A DNA stretch of 64,000 nucleotides from CBDDCX01 sp965226925. Its GTDB lineage: Bacteria > Gemmatimonadota > Gemmatimonadetes > Longimicrobiales > Gaopeijiaceae. The translations under genes and the position numbers were made by a program. Positions 35,635 to 44,809 of the stretch are shown here, piece after piece. Within the stretch, counting starts at the first letter, position 1. The number at the start of each line of letters is the position of its first letter. Below the pieces are notes generated by a model. It did not search any database. It had not been told where the DNA came from and worked only from the letters and a program-made list of their open reading frames with translations. The DNA is taken from the NCBI GenBank assembly GCA_965226925.1, contig CBDDEN010000006.1:248001-312000 (forward strand). The letters are read 5' to 3'.

Positions 35635-36910
35635 TCAGAACATCCAGGACAACTGAGCCGAGAACAGGTTGTCCGACGGCTCGACGGGCGCCTCGGAGAG
35701 GTTCCAGTCGTACTCGGCCTGGATTCGGCCGTTACGAGCGAAACGGTATCCCATGCCGAACTGCCATCGGCTCACGTCGTAGTCCCAGTCCCGAGTCACA
35801 CCTGGCGGCAGCACGGTGTTCGAGTGCTCGAGATCGTGGTCGGACAGGGGTAGGAAGTCGATGGCGCTGTAGCGCACCGCCCCCCACAGGCCGGCGAACA
35901 AGTCCATCTGCCCCTCCAGGTAGTAGGAGATTTCGACGGGATATACCTTCACGCGGGGGACTTTCCAGAAGTCATGGAACACCTCGCCCCTGAGCATGAG
36001 CGGGCCCTGCATGAAGACGATCTCCCCTCCCCAGATCTCTTGAACGTAGTAGTCGATTCCGAGCTCGGGATCGATGTTCTCGACGCCGCGGGCCAGGTAG
36101 GGGCCTTTCGTCCACGAGACCTCGGCGCGCAGAGCGGGGGTCAACTGCACGCCGAGGTTGAGCGCGGGCGTCGAACCTAGAGGCGGAGCTTCGTCACCCA
36201 GTCCCCACGCTTCAGGAGGCGACGCGGGCGCGCTGTTCAGCAGGGCGGCACGTACCGAGAACGGGCCCAGCCCGCCCAAGAGCATGGCTCCCCACTGATA
36301 CGGCACGCCCCAGATGGGGGGGGGCGCCGGTGGCTCGCCACCGCTCCGGCTCGTCCTTCCACCTCAAGAGACCGACCACGGAGTTGACGCCCTTGTCGGT
36401 CGGGAGCATGGTCCGAAACTCGTGGACCAGGGGAGGGCGGATGAACGGGTCGAGGGAGGTTCCGTGACGGCCGGCGTACCCGCCGAAGGGGGACACGCAC
36501 TTGCCCACCTCCACGTGGAGCGCCGCGTCCGAGAACGGCTGCAGCCGCACGAAAGCCTGGTCGAAGCGCGCCTCGAGCCCTTCGTTGGTGGGCTCCTCGC
36601 CTCGATCGATCCGCAGCTCCACCAATCCGTAGACCCTGTCGGTCCAGAAGACGTCGGCGAAGAGCCGCATACGCCCGGCCACGAACGCATCGTCGGTCGG
36701 GATGAGCCAAGGGGGGGATTCCTCGGGGACGTACCCCTCGACATCCAACTGCCCGCTCAGGTCCAGCTGAAAGGTGCCGGACGGGGAGATGTATCCCAAG
36801 CCCAGGTCGGCGAGGGTCGGCAGGTCACCGGGGTCCTGGCCGGCCGCCGATGCCGCCGAGAGCGCCCCAAAGGCGCAGATCAGGTAGATCCCCCTTCGGG
36901 CACTCATCAT
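35635..36910 (-). pseudogene. porin-like outer membrane beta-barrel, frameshifted at a G9 tract
   Basis: From ATG 36910 there is a signal peptide (LICAFGALSAASAAGQ) and alternating beta strands (GTFQLDLSGQLDVEGYVPEE, then RMRLFADVFWTDRVYGLVEL) typical of porins. At the nine-G run 36316-36324 the frame shifts; the barrel continues in the other frame (YQWGAMLLGGLGPFSVRAAL) to a terminal strand ending in phenylalanine (NLFSAQLSWMF). Joined, it is about 425 residues. The G9 tract could allow phase variation or be a sequencing error. The start overlaps the stop of the adenylate cyclase gene by four bases, so it is third in an operon with the cupredoxin gene. No substrate assigned. Confidence 0.75.
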
Positions 36911-38643
36911 CGGGCGTTTCCGAGTCGGACCCGGAACACCTCGGCGTCCCGGGAGAATCCTTTGAATTTTTGGGCTCCCACAGAGTCTGCGACCAGCCCG
37001 GGTCCCATGTTCCGCGCCGTGGCTGCGGAGACCCAGACTTCACCCGCGGGCGTCGATGCACAGATCCGGGAAGCGAGGTTCACGGCCTCGCCCAGAACCG
37101 TGTAGTTGAGGCGATTAGGTGAGCCCATGTTGCCGGCGACCGCTTCACCCGTACTGATCCCCACGCCCACCCCGATGGGCGTCCGCTTCTTCGCCTGTCG
37201 ATGTCGGTTCAGCTCCGCGATCGACTCCTGGATCCGAACGGCCGCACCCACGGCGCGTCTCGCGTCGTCTCGCCGGGAGATAGGCGCCCCGAACACCGCC
37301 ATGATCTCGTCACCCACGTACTTGTCGACGACCCAGCCCTCGGCCTCCACGGCCTCACTCATGCGCTTCATGCAAGAGTTGATGAGCCCGATGACGGCCT
37401 GCGGGGGCATGCCTTCGGTAAGGGAGGTGAAGCCCCGGATGTCCGCGAACAGGACCGACACCTCTCGGGTCTCGCCGCCCAGCTCGATGTCTCCTTGAAG
37501 GAGTTCCTCCGCCACCTCCTTGGACACGACCTTGTCGAGCACGCCCCGGTACTGCTCCTTTAGACGGAGACCGGCCGTCATCTCGTTGAACGAGTGGGCG
37601 AGGCGTCCCAGCTCGTCCTGGCGCCCCGACGGGACGTGGGCCTGATAGTCGCCCTCGGCGACGTCGCTTGCCGCCTCCATGAGCGCGCGGACGGGACCGG
37701 CGAGGCCCCGTGACGTGAGAATGCTCGCCAAACCGGCGAAGAACAGCCCGGCGAAGCCGCTCAGCGTGAGGGCGCGGGAGATGCGATCGAAGGGCTCCCG
37801 CACTGCGTCGAGAGGAACGGCGATGACCCGCCACCCGTCCTCGGGAGCATCGGCGTTGAGGGGGTCGCTCAGAATCCCCCACGTCTCGCCCATGGCGGTG
37901 GTGCGCCCCGTCCCCGAATTCCCGGCCACCGACGCGAGCGTCTCCCCCAGCCGGTCGCGGGCTCGGGGGGTGCCGGCTACACACCGGTTTCCGGCGACGA
38001 GGCAGACTTCTCCGCCGGCGATGCGCCCGAGCTGGACCGCGACGTCGTCGTCCACCCTGGCTCCGAAAGCGGCGGTCCCGACGAAGCGGGATCCGAGCTC
38101 GAGCGCGCGAGCCTCGATCATGTAGAGGCGCTCGCCGATGAGTTGGAACGATATCGCCTCCGGGAGACCTTCCAGCAGAATCCGATCCATGAGAGGCCGG
38201 ACGCCCGCCGGATCCCGACCGGCGAGGGTTTCTCCCTCCACCACCGTCAGCACGGCGTTCCCCTCGGCGTCCGTAAAGACCATCAGCGCAACGTCGCCCG
38301 CACCCGCGAGATCGAGGCTGTACACGATCTCCGCCAACAGGAGTTCGGGGTCCTCGGCGTCGAGGGCGGCTTCGAGCGCGGCAAGCGTGCGGCGAGACCC
38401 GGTAATGGGATCCAGGATGTCGCTCAGCCGCTGCTCCTGAATGCTCACGATGTCGGCGAACGCGACCCGGGACCTCTGGGTGGCCGACTCCGTCACGCTG
38501 GAGATCTGCCGTTCGGTCTCGATACGGACCGCCAGGAGCGTGGCACCCAGCAACACGGCAACCGTGCCCAGAATCGAAAGTGCCACTTTCGCACCGAAGC
38601 TCTGCCGCCACGGAACTCGGGGGAGGGCTCCGGAGCCGCTCAC
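36907..38643 (-). CDS. membrane-bound class III adenylate/guanylate cyclase
   Basis: The 578-residue product has an N-terminal membrane helix (VALSILGTVAVLLGATLLAV), a periplasmic sensor region of about 230 residues (Cache-like), a second helix (GFAGLFFAGLASI), a HAMP linker (PVRALMEAASDVAEGDYQAH) and a class III cyclase domain. The catalytic part shows the metal aspartates in VSVLFADIRGFTSLTEG and VDKYVGDEIMAVFG, and the transition-state Asn/Arg segment LNYTVLGEAVNLASRI. It makes cAMP or cGMP in response to a periplasmic signal. It overlaps both the cupredoxin gene before it and the porin after it by four bases. Confidence 0.92.
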   Translation of the reverse strand: MSGSGALPRVPWRQSFGAKVALSILGTVAVLLGATLLAVRIETERQISSVTESATQRSRVAFADIVSIQEQRLSDILDPITGSRRTLAALEAALDAEDPELLLAEIVYSLDLAGAGDVALMVFTDAEGNAVLTVVEGETLAGRDPAGVRPLMDRILLEGLPEAISFQLIGERLYMIEARALELGSRFVGTAAFGARVDDDVAVQLGRIAGGEVCLVAGNRCVAGTPRARDRLGETLASVAGNSGTGRTTAMGETWGILSDPLNADAPEDGWRVIAVPLDAVREPFDRISRALTLSGFAGLFFAGLASILTSRGLAGPVRALMEAASDVAEGDYQAHVPSGRQDELGRLAHSFNEMTAGLRLKEQYRGVLDKVVSKEVAEELLQGDIELGGETREVSVLFADIRGFTSLTEGMPPQAVIGLINSCMKRMSEAVEAEGWVVDKYVGDEIMAVFGAPISRRDDARRAVGAAVRIQESIAELNRHRQAKKRTPIGVGVGISTGEAVAGNMGSPNRLNYTVLGEAVNLASRICASTPAGEVWVSAATARNMGPGLVADSVGAQKFKGFSRDAEVFRVRLGNAR

Positions 38644-39370
38644 CGTAGGACCACCTCGACGCGGGCGGTCTCGCCTGCACGGATCGTGACGGGCATGGTC
38701 TGCTCGTTCAGATCGGCATGCCAGGTAACCAGTTCGTAATCACCCGGGGGAACGCCGGCGATGGCGAACGAACCGTCTTCCTCTACCACGGAACGATGGC
38801 TCCCCTCGAGGACCAGAACCACCGCTCGCATGAAGTCGTGAACCTCGCAGTAGACCTTCACGATGCCAGGCTGGTCGAAGGTCACGGCCTTCGATTCGCC
38901 GAGCGGATAACGTCCGAGGTCGAATCTCTGGACCTGTGAGTAGGAAAAGACATTGTGGAAGAACGGATCCCCGTTCGGAAACTCCACGGTGGCGCCGACC
39001 TGGATCGCGAGAACCGGGGGACGAACGCGGTGTCCTGCTGGGTCATCGTCCGGGCGGGAGAGGGCCGCGCGCGGTCCTTCGCTCCCCCTGTGAGATAGAC
39101 GACGGCCGGGAGTCGCTGCACCCTCTTCGCCGGCTGAACTCGCCCACTCGCGTAGCGGTTGGCCGTTCTGCGTTGGGGCGGCGTGCTCACCTCCACCGTG
39201 CCCTCGATCGCTCCTGCCGACGCCTGAAGCGCGAGGGCGAGCGCCGAATCCGCCGTCGCAAAGGAAACGCCCAGCGCAAGAAGCGCGGTCGTGGTTCCAC
39301 GGATCGCCCTCCGAACGCAGAACGCTGGCAATGCTCCTCCTGGAATTCGCGTGATCCCGAGTCCCGGCAT
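38640..39370 (-). pseudogene. secreted cupredoxin-like protein, frameshifted
   Basis: The N-terminal part (signal peptide around TTALLALGVSFATADSALA, then AGAIEGTVEVSTPPQRRTAN) is in one frame. After TAFVPRF the protein continues in another frame as a plastocyanin-like domain with copper ligands in FPNGDPFFHNVFSYS and VYCEVHDFMRA, then a carboxypeptidase-regulatory-like end (DGSFAIAGVPPGDYELVTWH). The frames meet at a five-G run (39016-39020). One base would restore a protein of about 243 residues carrying type 1 copper. It is first in an operon with the cyclase and the porin. Error or true mutation cannot be told apart here. Confidence 0.75.
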
Positions 39371-39510
39371 GGCGGGGCCAAGCTCTCTACGACCAAGATA
39401 CAGGCGGTCTTACCCCGGTCCTAGCAACGTGGCTCTTGCCGGCTTGGGGGCCGGAGGCCAAGTTGTTAGGCTGGGATTGGGGTGTGGGCCACCTGTAGCC
39501 GGAGACATGC

Positions 39511-40001
39511 GTGCGCGATGCCGATCGACTGATAGACCCGGCCACCGGGCTCGCCAGCGAGTGGCACTTCGAGCTCCTCTTCGAGTTCGTTTATCCAATC
39601 GCACACCGCGGCGTCCACGTAAGCTGGTGCTATTCGGGATCGACAAGGGCGTGGACGGACAACATGACTCGGAGGAGGATGTCGTGAACCTGGGATCGGC
39701 GATCGGTGCGGTGACCCGGTCCACCGATCTCGTGGCCCGCTACGGGAAGGACATGTTCATCTGCCTTCTGCCACTCTGTAACGTCCAGGGCGGGTTGATC
39801 TTCGCCGATCGTATCCGCGACGCCATCTCCGAATACACGAGCGCGACGGGCACCACGCTGAGTGCCGGCATCGCCAGCTATCGGGGTGATGACGACGGGA
39901 CCAAGGAGGACATGCTCGCCGCTCTCAAGGGAGCGTTGGTCACTGCCTGGGAGCACGGCGGAGATCGAGTCGAGATTCCCAAGTCGGGTTGGAACCAATG
40001 A
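39511..40001 (+). pseudogene. degenerate GGDEF-domain protein, frameshifted
   Basis: GTG 39511, with GGAG 6 nt upstream, starts DRLIDPATGLASEWHFELLF, the usual beginning of a GGDEF domain. Near 39,600 the frame shifts and the domain continues as RKLVLFGIDKGVDGQHDSEE, STDLVARYGKDMFICLLPLC and TTLSAGIASYRGDD. The signature reads RYGKDMF in place of GG(D/E)EF, so diguanylate cyclase activity would be absent even if the frame were restored. It could be a degenerate c-di-GMP-responsive domain or a decaying gene. Confidence 0.65.
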
Positions 40002-40138
40002 GGTCGATCACCCGCGGGACTGGCGCCCCTCTTCGGGTTTAGGCACCTTTTTCGCCACCACGGGATCAAACGAACTATCCCGATAGTAGAAGAGCGGTTC
40101 TTCTGGGTGATGTCCACGTATCACGGAGGGAAACAACG

Positions 40139-40786
40139 ATGCGATCGAGTCTCATAGCGCTGGCAACGCTCCTGCTTACGGTGCCTCTGACGGCGCAAGA
40201 GCCGATGGACGCCGACAGAGCCATCGAGGGTGGGGGTGAGCTGGCTGAGGGTTGGATGGGCCGGACCGACGGGGGTCAGAATTTCGACAATGTCCGGTTT
40301 ACCGATGTTGGGGGCGTGCTCGATATCAGCGTCGGACCCGCCATCGTGCTCTACAAGCCGGAGAACATGGGACACGGATCGTACACGGTGGCGGGTACCT
40401 TCGAGCAACTCAGCTCCAAGGGTCACGCCCACGGAATCGGGCTGATCGTCGGTGGCGCCGATCTGCAGGGGCCGAACCAGGTGTACACTTACTTCCTGGT
40501 CCGTGGTGACGGCAACTACATCATCAAGACCCGGAAGGGAGCTGAGACCTTCGAGCTCGCTCCGTGGACACCGCACGGGTCGATCCACCAGAGTGACGAC
40601 TCGGGCCAGGCGGAAAACAACATGTCGATCGAGGTGGGTCCCCAGGACGCCATCTTCAAGTTGAACGGCCAGGAGGTCCACAGGCATCCGAAGGCGGAGA
40701 TCTACACCGAGGGCGTGTGGGGAGTCCGGTTGAACCACAACCTCGATATGCGGGTCAAGAATCTGAAGAACTATCCGGGAATGTAG
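40139..40786 (+). CDS. secreted hypothetical protein, DUF1080/concanavalin-like fold
   Basis: The 215-residue product has a clear signal peptide (SLIALATLLLTVPLTAQ) and a beta-rich domain: LDISVGPAIVLYKPENMGHG, then GTFEQLSSKGHAHGIGLIVG, VYTYFLVRGDGNYIIKTRKG and IYTEGVWGVRLNHNLDMRVK. This pattern resembles the lectin-like fold of DUF1080 (3-keto-glucoside hydrolase-type) proteins, without clear catalytic residues. ATG 40139 is preceded by GGAGG 8 nt upstream. It is alone between the GGDEF remnant and the esterase. A role in glycan binding is inference. Confidence 0.65.
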   Translation: MRSSLIALATLLLTVPLTAQEPMDADRAIEGGGELAEGWMGRTDGGQNFDNVRFTDVGGVLDISVGPAIVLYKPENMGHGSYTVAGTFEQLSSKGHAHGIGLIVGGADLQGPNQVYTYFLVRGDGNYIIKTRKGAETFELAPWTPHGSIHQSDDSGQAENNMSIEVGPQDAIFKLNGQEVHRHPKAEIYTEGVWGVRLNHNLDMRVKNLKNYPGM

Positions 40787-40921
40787 GCTCGCGAGGGGTC
40801 AGGAATAGGAGCGGAGGGCCGGGCAGTGAATCGCCCGGCCCTCTCTGTTTCGCGTGATCGCGGAATTCGGACTCATGCCGATTCGATCCAGACACCGGGA
40901 GTCGGTCGAGGGGAGGGGGAC

Positions 40922-41866
40922 ATGAGGAGACACGATCCGACACTCATGCCGGCCTTGGTGATGGCCGTGGTGTCGGCACTTTCGAGCGGTCCGACTCTGA
41001 CGGCGCAGACTTCGCCGGGGGAGTTCGCCCGTGCGTATGAGGCGTTCCGGCAGGGGCCTGCGTACGAGGCGAATGTCCCCACGGGGCGGCTGGAGCTCAC
41101 TCGCGAGAATGCGGACGGACTCCTCCACCGGTACCTGCTGCTCGTCCCCGAGGGGTACGATCCAGCGCGGCGCTACCCCGTCGCCGTCTACCTGCACGGC
41201 GGTGTGGGTCGCCCGGATCCGGGCCCTGGGGGCGGCTGGTGGCGCAACACCGAGCGCGTGGCGAGCGAAGACCAGATTGCCGTCATCCCCCTCTCGACGC
41301 GCGAGTCACTCTGGTGGCAGGCGAGTCAGGTGGAGAACCTCAACGCGATTCTGACCGAGCTCAAACAGACCTACAACGTGGACGAGAACCGCGTGTTCGC
41401 CACCGGGATATCCGACGGGGGCACCGGGGTGTACTTCCTCGGTTTTCGGGACACCACGCCCTGGGCCGGCTTTCTACCGTTCATCGGCTATCCGGGAGTG
41501 CTCCTGAACCCTCGGGTGGGGGTCGACGGGATAATGCACCTGGCCAACCTGGTCAACAAACCGTTCTTCATCGTGAACGGAGAGACGGATCGGCTCTACC
41601 CTGTCCGCAACATGGCTCCATTCCTCGCCGTCAGGGAGGTCAACACGGTCACGATCCAGGCTTATCACGCCTCGCGATTCAGATTGCTGATCTCACCCGA
41701 GGAGTTCGATCTCGGCCGGCCTATCCGCGTCGTCACCAATGGTGAAGTATCTTTCGAGGGGCTCGTCGAGCCCCGCGTCGCCACGCTCCGGAAATGGGCG
41801 GCGCGAGACCACGACCGAACCATGCTCTTCGCGGCCGAGATAGCGGTCGAGATGGAGTCACGATAA
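40922..41866 (+). CDS. secreted esterase/depolymerase-like alpha/beta hydrolase, internally shortened
   Basis: From ATG 40922 (AGGGGGAC upstream) there is a signal peptide (LVMAVVSALSSGPTLTAQ) and an alpha/beta hydrolase domain of the PHB-depolymerase/esterase type: RRYPVAVYLHGGVGRPDPGP (oxyanion region), the nucleophile elbow FATGISDGGTGVYFL, and FFIVNGETDRLYPVRN near the acid. The catalytic histidine region is not evident; the text jumps from VNTVTIQAYHASRF to a terminal domain (LLISPEEFDLGRPIRVVTNG). At 314 residues it is shorter than I would expect, which suggests an in-frame internal deletion. It ends 10 bp before hemB. Confidence 0.65.
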   Translation: MRRHDPTLMPALVMAVVSALSSGPTLTAQTSPGEFARAYEAFRQGPAYEANVPTGRLELTRENADGLLHRYLLLVPEGYDPARRYPVAVYLHGGVGRPDPGPGGGWWRNTERVASEDQIAVIPLSTRESLWWQASQVENLNAILTELKQTYNVDENRVFATGISDGGTGVYFLGFRDTTPWAGFLPFIGYPGVLLNPRVGVDGIMHLANLVNKPFFIVNGETDRLYPVRNMAPFLAVREVNTVTIQAYHASRFRLLISPEEFDLGRPIRVVTNGEVSFEGLVEPRVATLRKWAARDHDRTMLFAAEIAVEMESR

Positions 41867-41876
41867 GAGGCGACCG

Positions 41877-42866
41877 ATGAGCTTTCCGAGGCGCCGCCTA
41901 CGCCGACTTCGGCGGAACGAAACTTGGCGGCGGGCCGTGAGAGAGGCGTCACTCTCCCAAGACGATCTCGTCTATCCCCTTTTCGTGGTCGGCGGAGAGG
42001 GCGTCAAGAATCCCGTCGCGAGCATGCCGGGGGTCTTCCAGCTTTCCGTGGATCTGGTGGTGGACGAGGCGCGCGAGGTCCACGGGTTGGGTATTCCTGC
42101 GGTGATCCTCTTCGGGGTTCCCGAAGACGAGCTGAAGGATGCCCGGGGCACGGCAGGGTACGATCCCGAGGGCCTCGTCCCTCGAGCGATTCGGGCCATC
42201 AAGGCGGTGGTGCCCGACCTGCTGGTGTGGGCGGACGTCTGTCTCTGCGAGTACACCGACCACGGACACTGCGGTCTGTTGACCGACGCCGGAGAGGTGG
42301 ACAACGATGCCTCGCTCCCGCTCCTGACGCGGGCGGCCGTGACCTATGCCCAGGCCGGCGCCGACGCGGTCGCGCCCAGCGACATGATGGACGGCCGAGT
42401 GGGGGCCATCCGCACGGCGCTCGACGTCGCCGAGCTTCCCGACGTGGTCATCGTCGCATACGCGGCCAAGTACGCCTCGGCATACTACGGGCCCTTCCTC
42501 GATGCGGCCCACTCGGCGCCGGCCCACGGGGACCGGCGTGCCTATCAGATGGACCCGCCCAACGGCGACGAAGCGCTCCGCGAAGTCGAGCTGGACATCG
42601 AGGAGGGTGCGGACATCGTGATGGTGAAGCCGGCCGGGCCCTACATGGACGTCGTCTTTCGAGTGAAGGAGGCGTTCGGTATCCCTACGGCGGCGTATCA
42701 GGTGTCGGGCGAGTACTCACTCATCAAGGCCGCCGCCGAGAAGGGGTGGGTCGACGAGGATCGCATCGTGATGGAGAGTCTGGTGGGTCTCAAGCGGGCC
42801 GGAGCGGACCTCATCCTCACCTACTTCGCCAAAGACGTTGCCCGTGCGCTGAAACGAGGCGCATGA
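41877..42866 (+). CDS. hemB: delta-aminolevulinic acid dehydratase (porphobilinogen synthase)
   Basis: The 329-residue product is full length. It has the cysteine-type metal site DVCLCEYTDHGHCGLL, which indicates a Zn2+-using enzyme, and both Schiff-base lysines in VIVAYAAKYASAYYGPF and IVMVKPAGPYMDVV. It condenses two 5-aminolevulinate molecules to porphobilinogen in the cytoplasm, the second common step of tetrapyrrole synthesis. ATG 41877 lies close after the esterase and one base separates its stop from the hemE start, so the two heme genes are co-transcribed. Confidence 0.96.
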   Translation: MSFPRRRLRRLRRNETWRRAVREASLSQDDLVYPLFVVGGEGVKNPVASMPGVFQLSVDLVVDEAREVHGLGIPAVILFGVPEDELKDARGTAGYDPEGLVPRAIRAIKAVVPDLLVWADVCLCEYTDHGHCGLLTDAGEVDNDASLPLLTRAAVTYAQAGADAVAPSDMMDGRVGAIRTALDVAELPDVVIVAYAAKYASAYYGPFLDAAHSAPAHGDRRAYQMDPPNGDEALREVELDIEEGADIVMVKPAGPYMDVVFRVKEAFGIPTAAYQVSGEYSLIKAAAEKGWVDEDRIVMESLVGLKRAGADLILTYFAKDVARALKRGA

Positions 42867-42867
42867 G

Positions 42868-43899
42868 GTGAACGCTCCCCCTTTTCTCGCGGCCTGCCGC
42901 CGTGAGCCGGTGCAGCATACCCCGGTATGGATCATGCGGCAGGCGGGTCGTTACCTGCCCGAGTACCGAAAGATCAGGGCGGAGGTCGACTTCCTGACCC
43001 TCACCAAGACCCCGGATCTGGCGGCCGAAGTGACGATTCAGCCGATCCGTCGGTTCGGGATGGACGCGGCGATCCTCTTCAGCGACATCATGACGCCCGT
43101 AGAGGGCATGGGCGTGCCGCTCGACTTCGCGCCGGGGCCCGTGGTCGAGAATCCGATTCGCAGTCTGGCTCAGGTGGACGCGCTCAGGGTGCCCGATCCG
43201 GAGGAGAGCGTACCGTTCGTTCTCGAGACGGTGCGCATTCTGAGCGAAGAACTCCCCGAGTCGGCACCACTCATCGGCTTCGCCGGGGCTCCGTTCACGC
43301 TGTTCTGCTACCTGGTCCAGGGACAGGGATCCAAGACATTCGCGGAGGCCAGGGGCTTTCTGTTCGCCCAGCCGGAGGCGTCGCAAAAGCTGCTCGAAAA
43401 GCTGGCCGATACGATGATCGCCTACCTGGGGGCGCAGGCGCGTGCGGGCGCCAAGGCGCTCATGCTCTTCGATTCCTGGGCGGGCCTGCTCGGGCCCGAC
43501 GCGTATCGAACGTTCGCTTTCCCGGTGGTGCGAAGGGTGATGGAGTCTCTGCGGTCTCTCGACGTCCCGTTGATCTACTTTCCGAATCAGGGTGCGACCC
43601 TGCTGGAGACCGCCCGCGACTGCGGCTCCGACGTGATCGGGGTGGATTGGAGACTGCCGCTTTCCAAGGCGCGGGAGATTGTGGGTCCGGATGTCACCGT
43701 GCAGGGTAATCTGGATCCGGCAGCGCTCTTCGCGTCACGAGACGAGCTGGGACGGCAGATCGATCGTGTGCTTGCCGAGGCGGGGCCCGCGCCCGGTCAC
43801 GTCTTCAACCTCGGTCACGGGATCGAGAAGACCACGGATCCGGACGCCGTGGCCTTTCTGGTCGACCGGGTCCATCAGGCTTCTGCCATACCCCTCTAG
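42868..43899 (+). CDS. hemE: uroporphyrinogen decarboxylase
   Basis: The 343-residue product is full length. The N-terminal signature TPVWIMRQAGRYLPEYRKIR carries the substrate-binding arginines, and AAILFSDIMTPVEGMG the essential aspartate. The second signature (GFAGAPFTLFCYLVQGQGSK) and the C-terminal FNLGHGIEKTTDPDAV are present. It removes four carboxyl groups from uroporphyrinogen III to give coproporphyrinogen III. GTG 42868 follows GGCGCATGAG; only one base separates it from the hemB stop. Confidence 0.96.
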   Translation: MNAPPFLAACRREPVQHTPVWIMRQAGRYLPEYRKIRAEVDFLTLTKTPDLAAEVTIQPIRRFGMDAAILFSDIMTPVEGMGVPLDFAPGPVVENPIRSLAQVDALRVPDPEESVPFVLETVRILSEELPESAPLIGFAGAPFTLFCYLVQGQGSKTFAEARGFLFAQPEASQKLLEKLADTMIAYLGAQARAGAKALMLFDSWAGLLGPDAYRTFAFPVVRRVMESLRSLDVPLIYFPNQGATLLETARDCGSDVIGVDWRLPLSKAREIVGPDVTVQGNLDPAALFASRDELGRQIDRVLAEAGPAPGHVFNLGHGIEKTTDPDAVAFLVDRVHQASAIPL

Positions 43900-44786
43900 T
43901 TCTCGAAAACGAGTGCGTCGAGCCGAACGATGAGCGCGGCCATGACCCCCGCGCTCGAGGTCGTGGGTGATTCCAGCAGGGCAGCCGCCACGTAGGTTCG
44001 ACCGTCTCGTTCGACCATTGCGACGTCTGCGTGGTAGTTACGCCAGGTTCCCGACTTTCGATAGATGACCGATCGGGGGTACGCGGTTTCGAGGCCCAAC
44101 ACGAACTTGTGGTGAATCCGGGGCTCGGCCAGGATCGACTTCATCTCGGCCGAAGCCCAGGGGCTCACGAGCTCACCACGCTCCATCAGCACGAAGAAGC
44201 GCGCCGCCTGTCGGGCCGTGGCGCCGTGAGAGACGTTCGACATGGGGTCCCGACGCCATACGCCCAAGCCCCCATATCCTCGGCCCACCCAGACTCCGCC
44301 TTTGCGGTCGCGGTCGTACAACTCGTGGCGAGGATCCCGGAGCGCGTTGGCGATGTTCTGAAAGCCGGCGAGGCGGATCATGTCACTGGACGTCTTGTTG
44401 TCCGAATTGCGGATCATGAGCTCGAGCCTGGCTCTGAGGGCCGGCGTGTATTCGATCCGGCCCCTGTCGATCTGGTCGAAGACTCCCAGGAGGATGCCGA
44501 TCTTGGGCAGACTCGCCGCGTAGCGCATGCGGTCCGCGTCATGGCCCGCGTATCGTGCGTTATCGAGATCCGTGATGTCGACAAGGGCCACCGAGAGCCG
44601 TTTTTCGGCTACGAGGCGTCGGTATGGGGGCTGCCCGAGCACCGCGGTCAGCTTGGCCTGCAGCACCGCATCGGGTGCCGGAAGCGCATAGCTCTGCGGC
44701 GGTGCCGTCGAGGCCGCCTGGCCGGCGGCCTCGACGGGGGCGATGAACAGAGCGAGCGACGCGGTCGCGACGCCAATCGTACGCAT
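43896..44786 (-). CDS. serine beta-lactamase/transpeptidase-like hydrolase
   Basis: The 296-residue product has a signal peptide (GVATASLALFIAPVEAAG) and the fold motifs of class A-type enzymes: S-x-x-K in YAASLPKIGILLG, an SDN-like loop in MIRNSDNKTSSDM, and KSG in VIYRKSGTWRNY. The omega-loop glutamate of true class A beta-lactamases is not obvious, so a peptidase or carboxypeptidase role in the periplasm is as likely. It is tail to tail with hemE (4 bp overlap) and precedes, on the same strand, a related serine hydrolase split by an IS. Confidence 0.8.
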   Translation of the reverse strand: MRTIGVATASLALFIAPVEAAGQAASTAPPQSYALPAPDAVLQAKLTAVLGQPPYRRLVAEKRLSVALVDITDLDNARYAGHDADRMRYAASLPKIGILLGVFDQIDRGRIEYTPALRARLELMIRNSDNKTSSDMIRLAGFQNIANALRDPRHELYDRDRKGGVWVGRGYGGLGVWRRDPMSNVSHGATARQAARFFVLMERGELVSPWASAEMKSILAEPRIHHKFVLGLETAYPRSVIYRKSGTWRNYHADVAMVERDGRTYVAAALLESPTTSSAGVMAALIVRLDALVFEN

Positions 44787-44809
44787 GGACAGAAGGGACT
44801 CCAGTCGGA

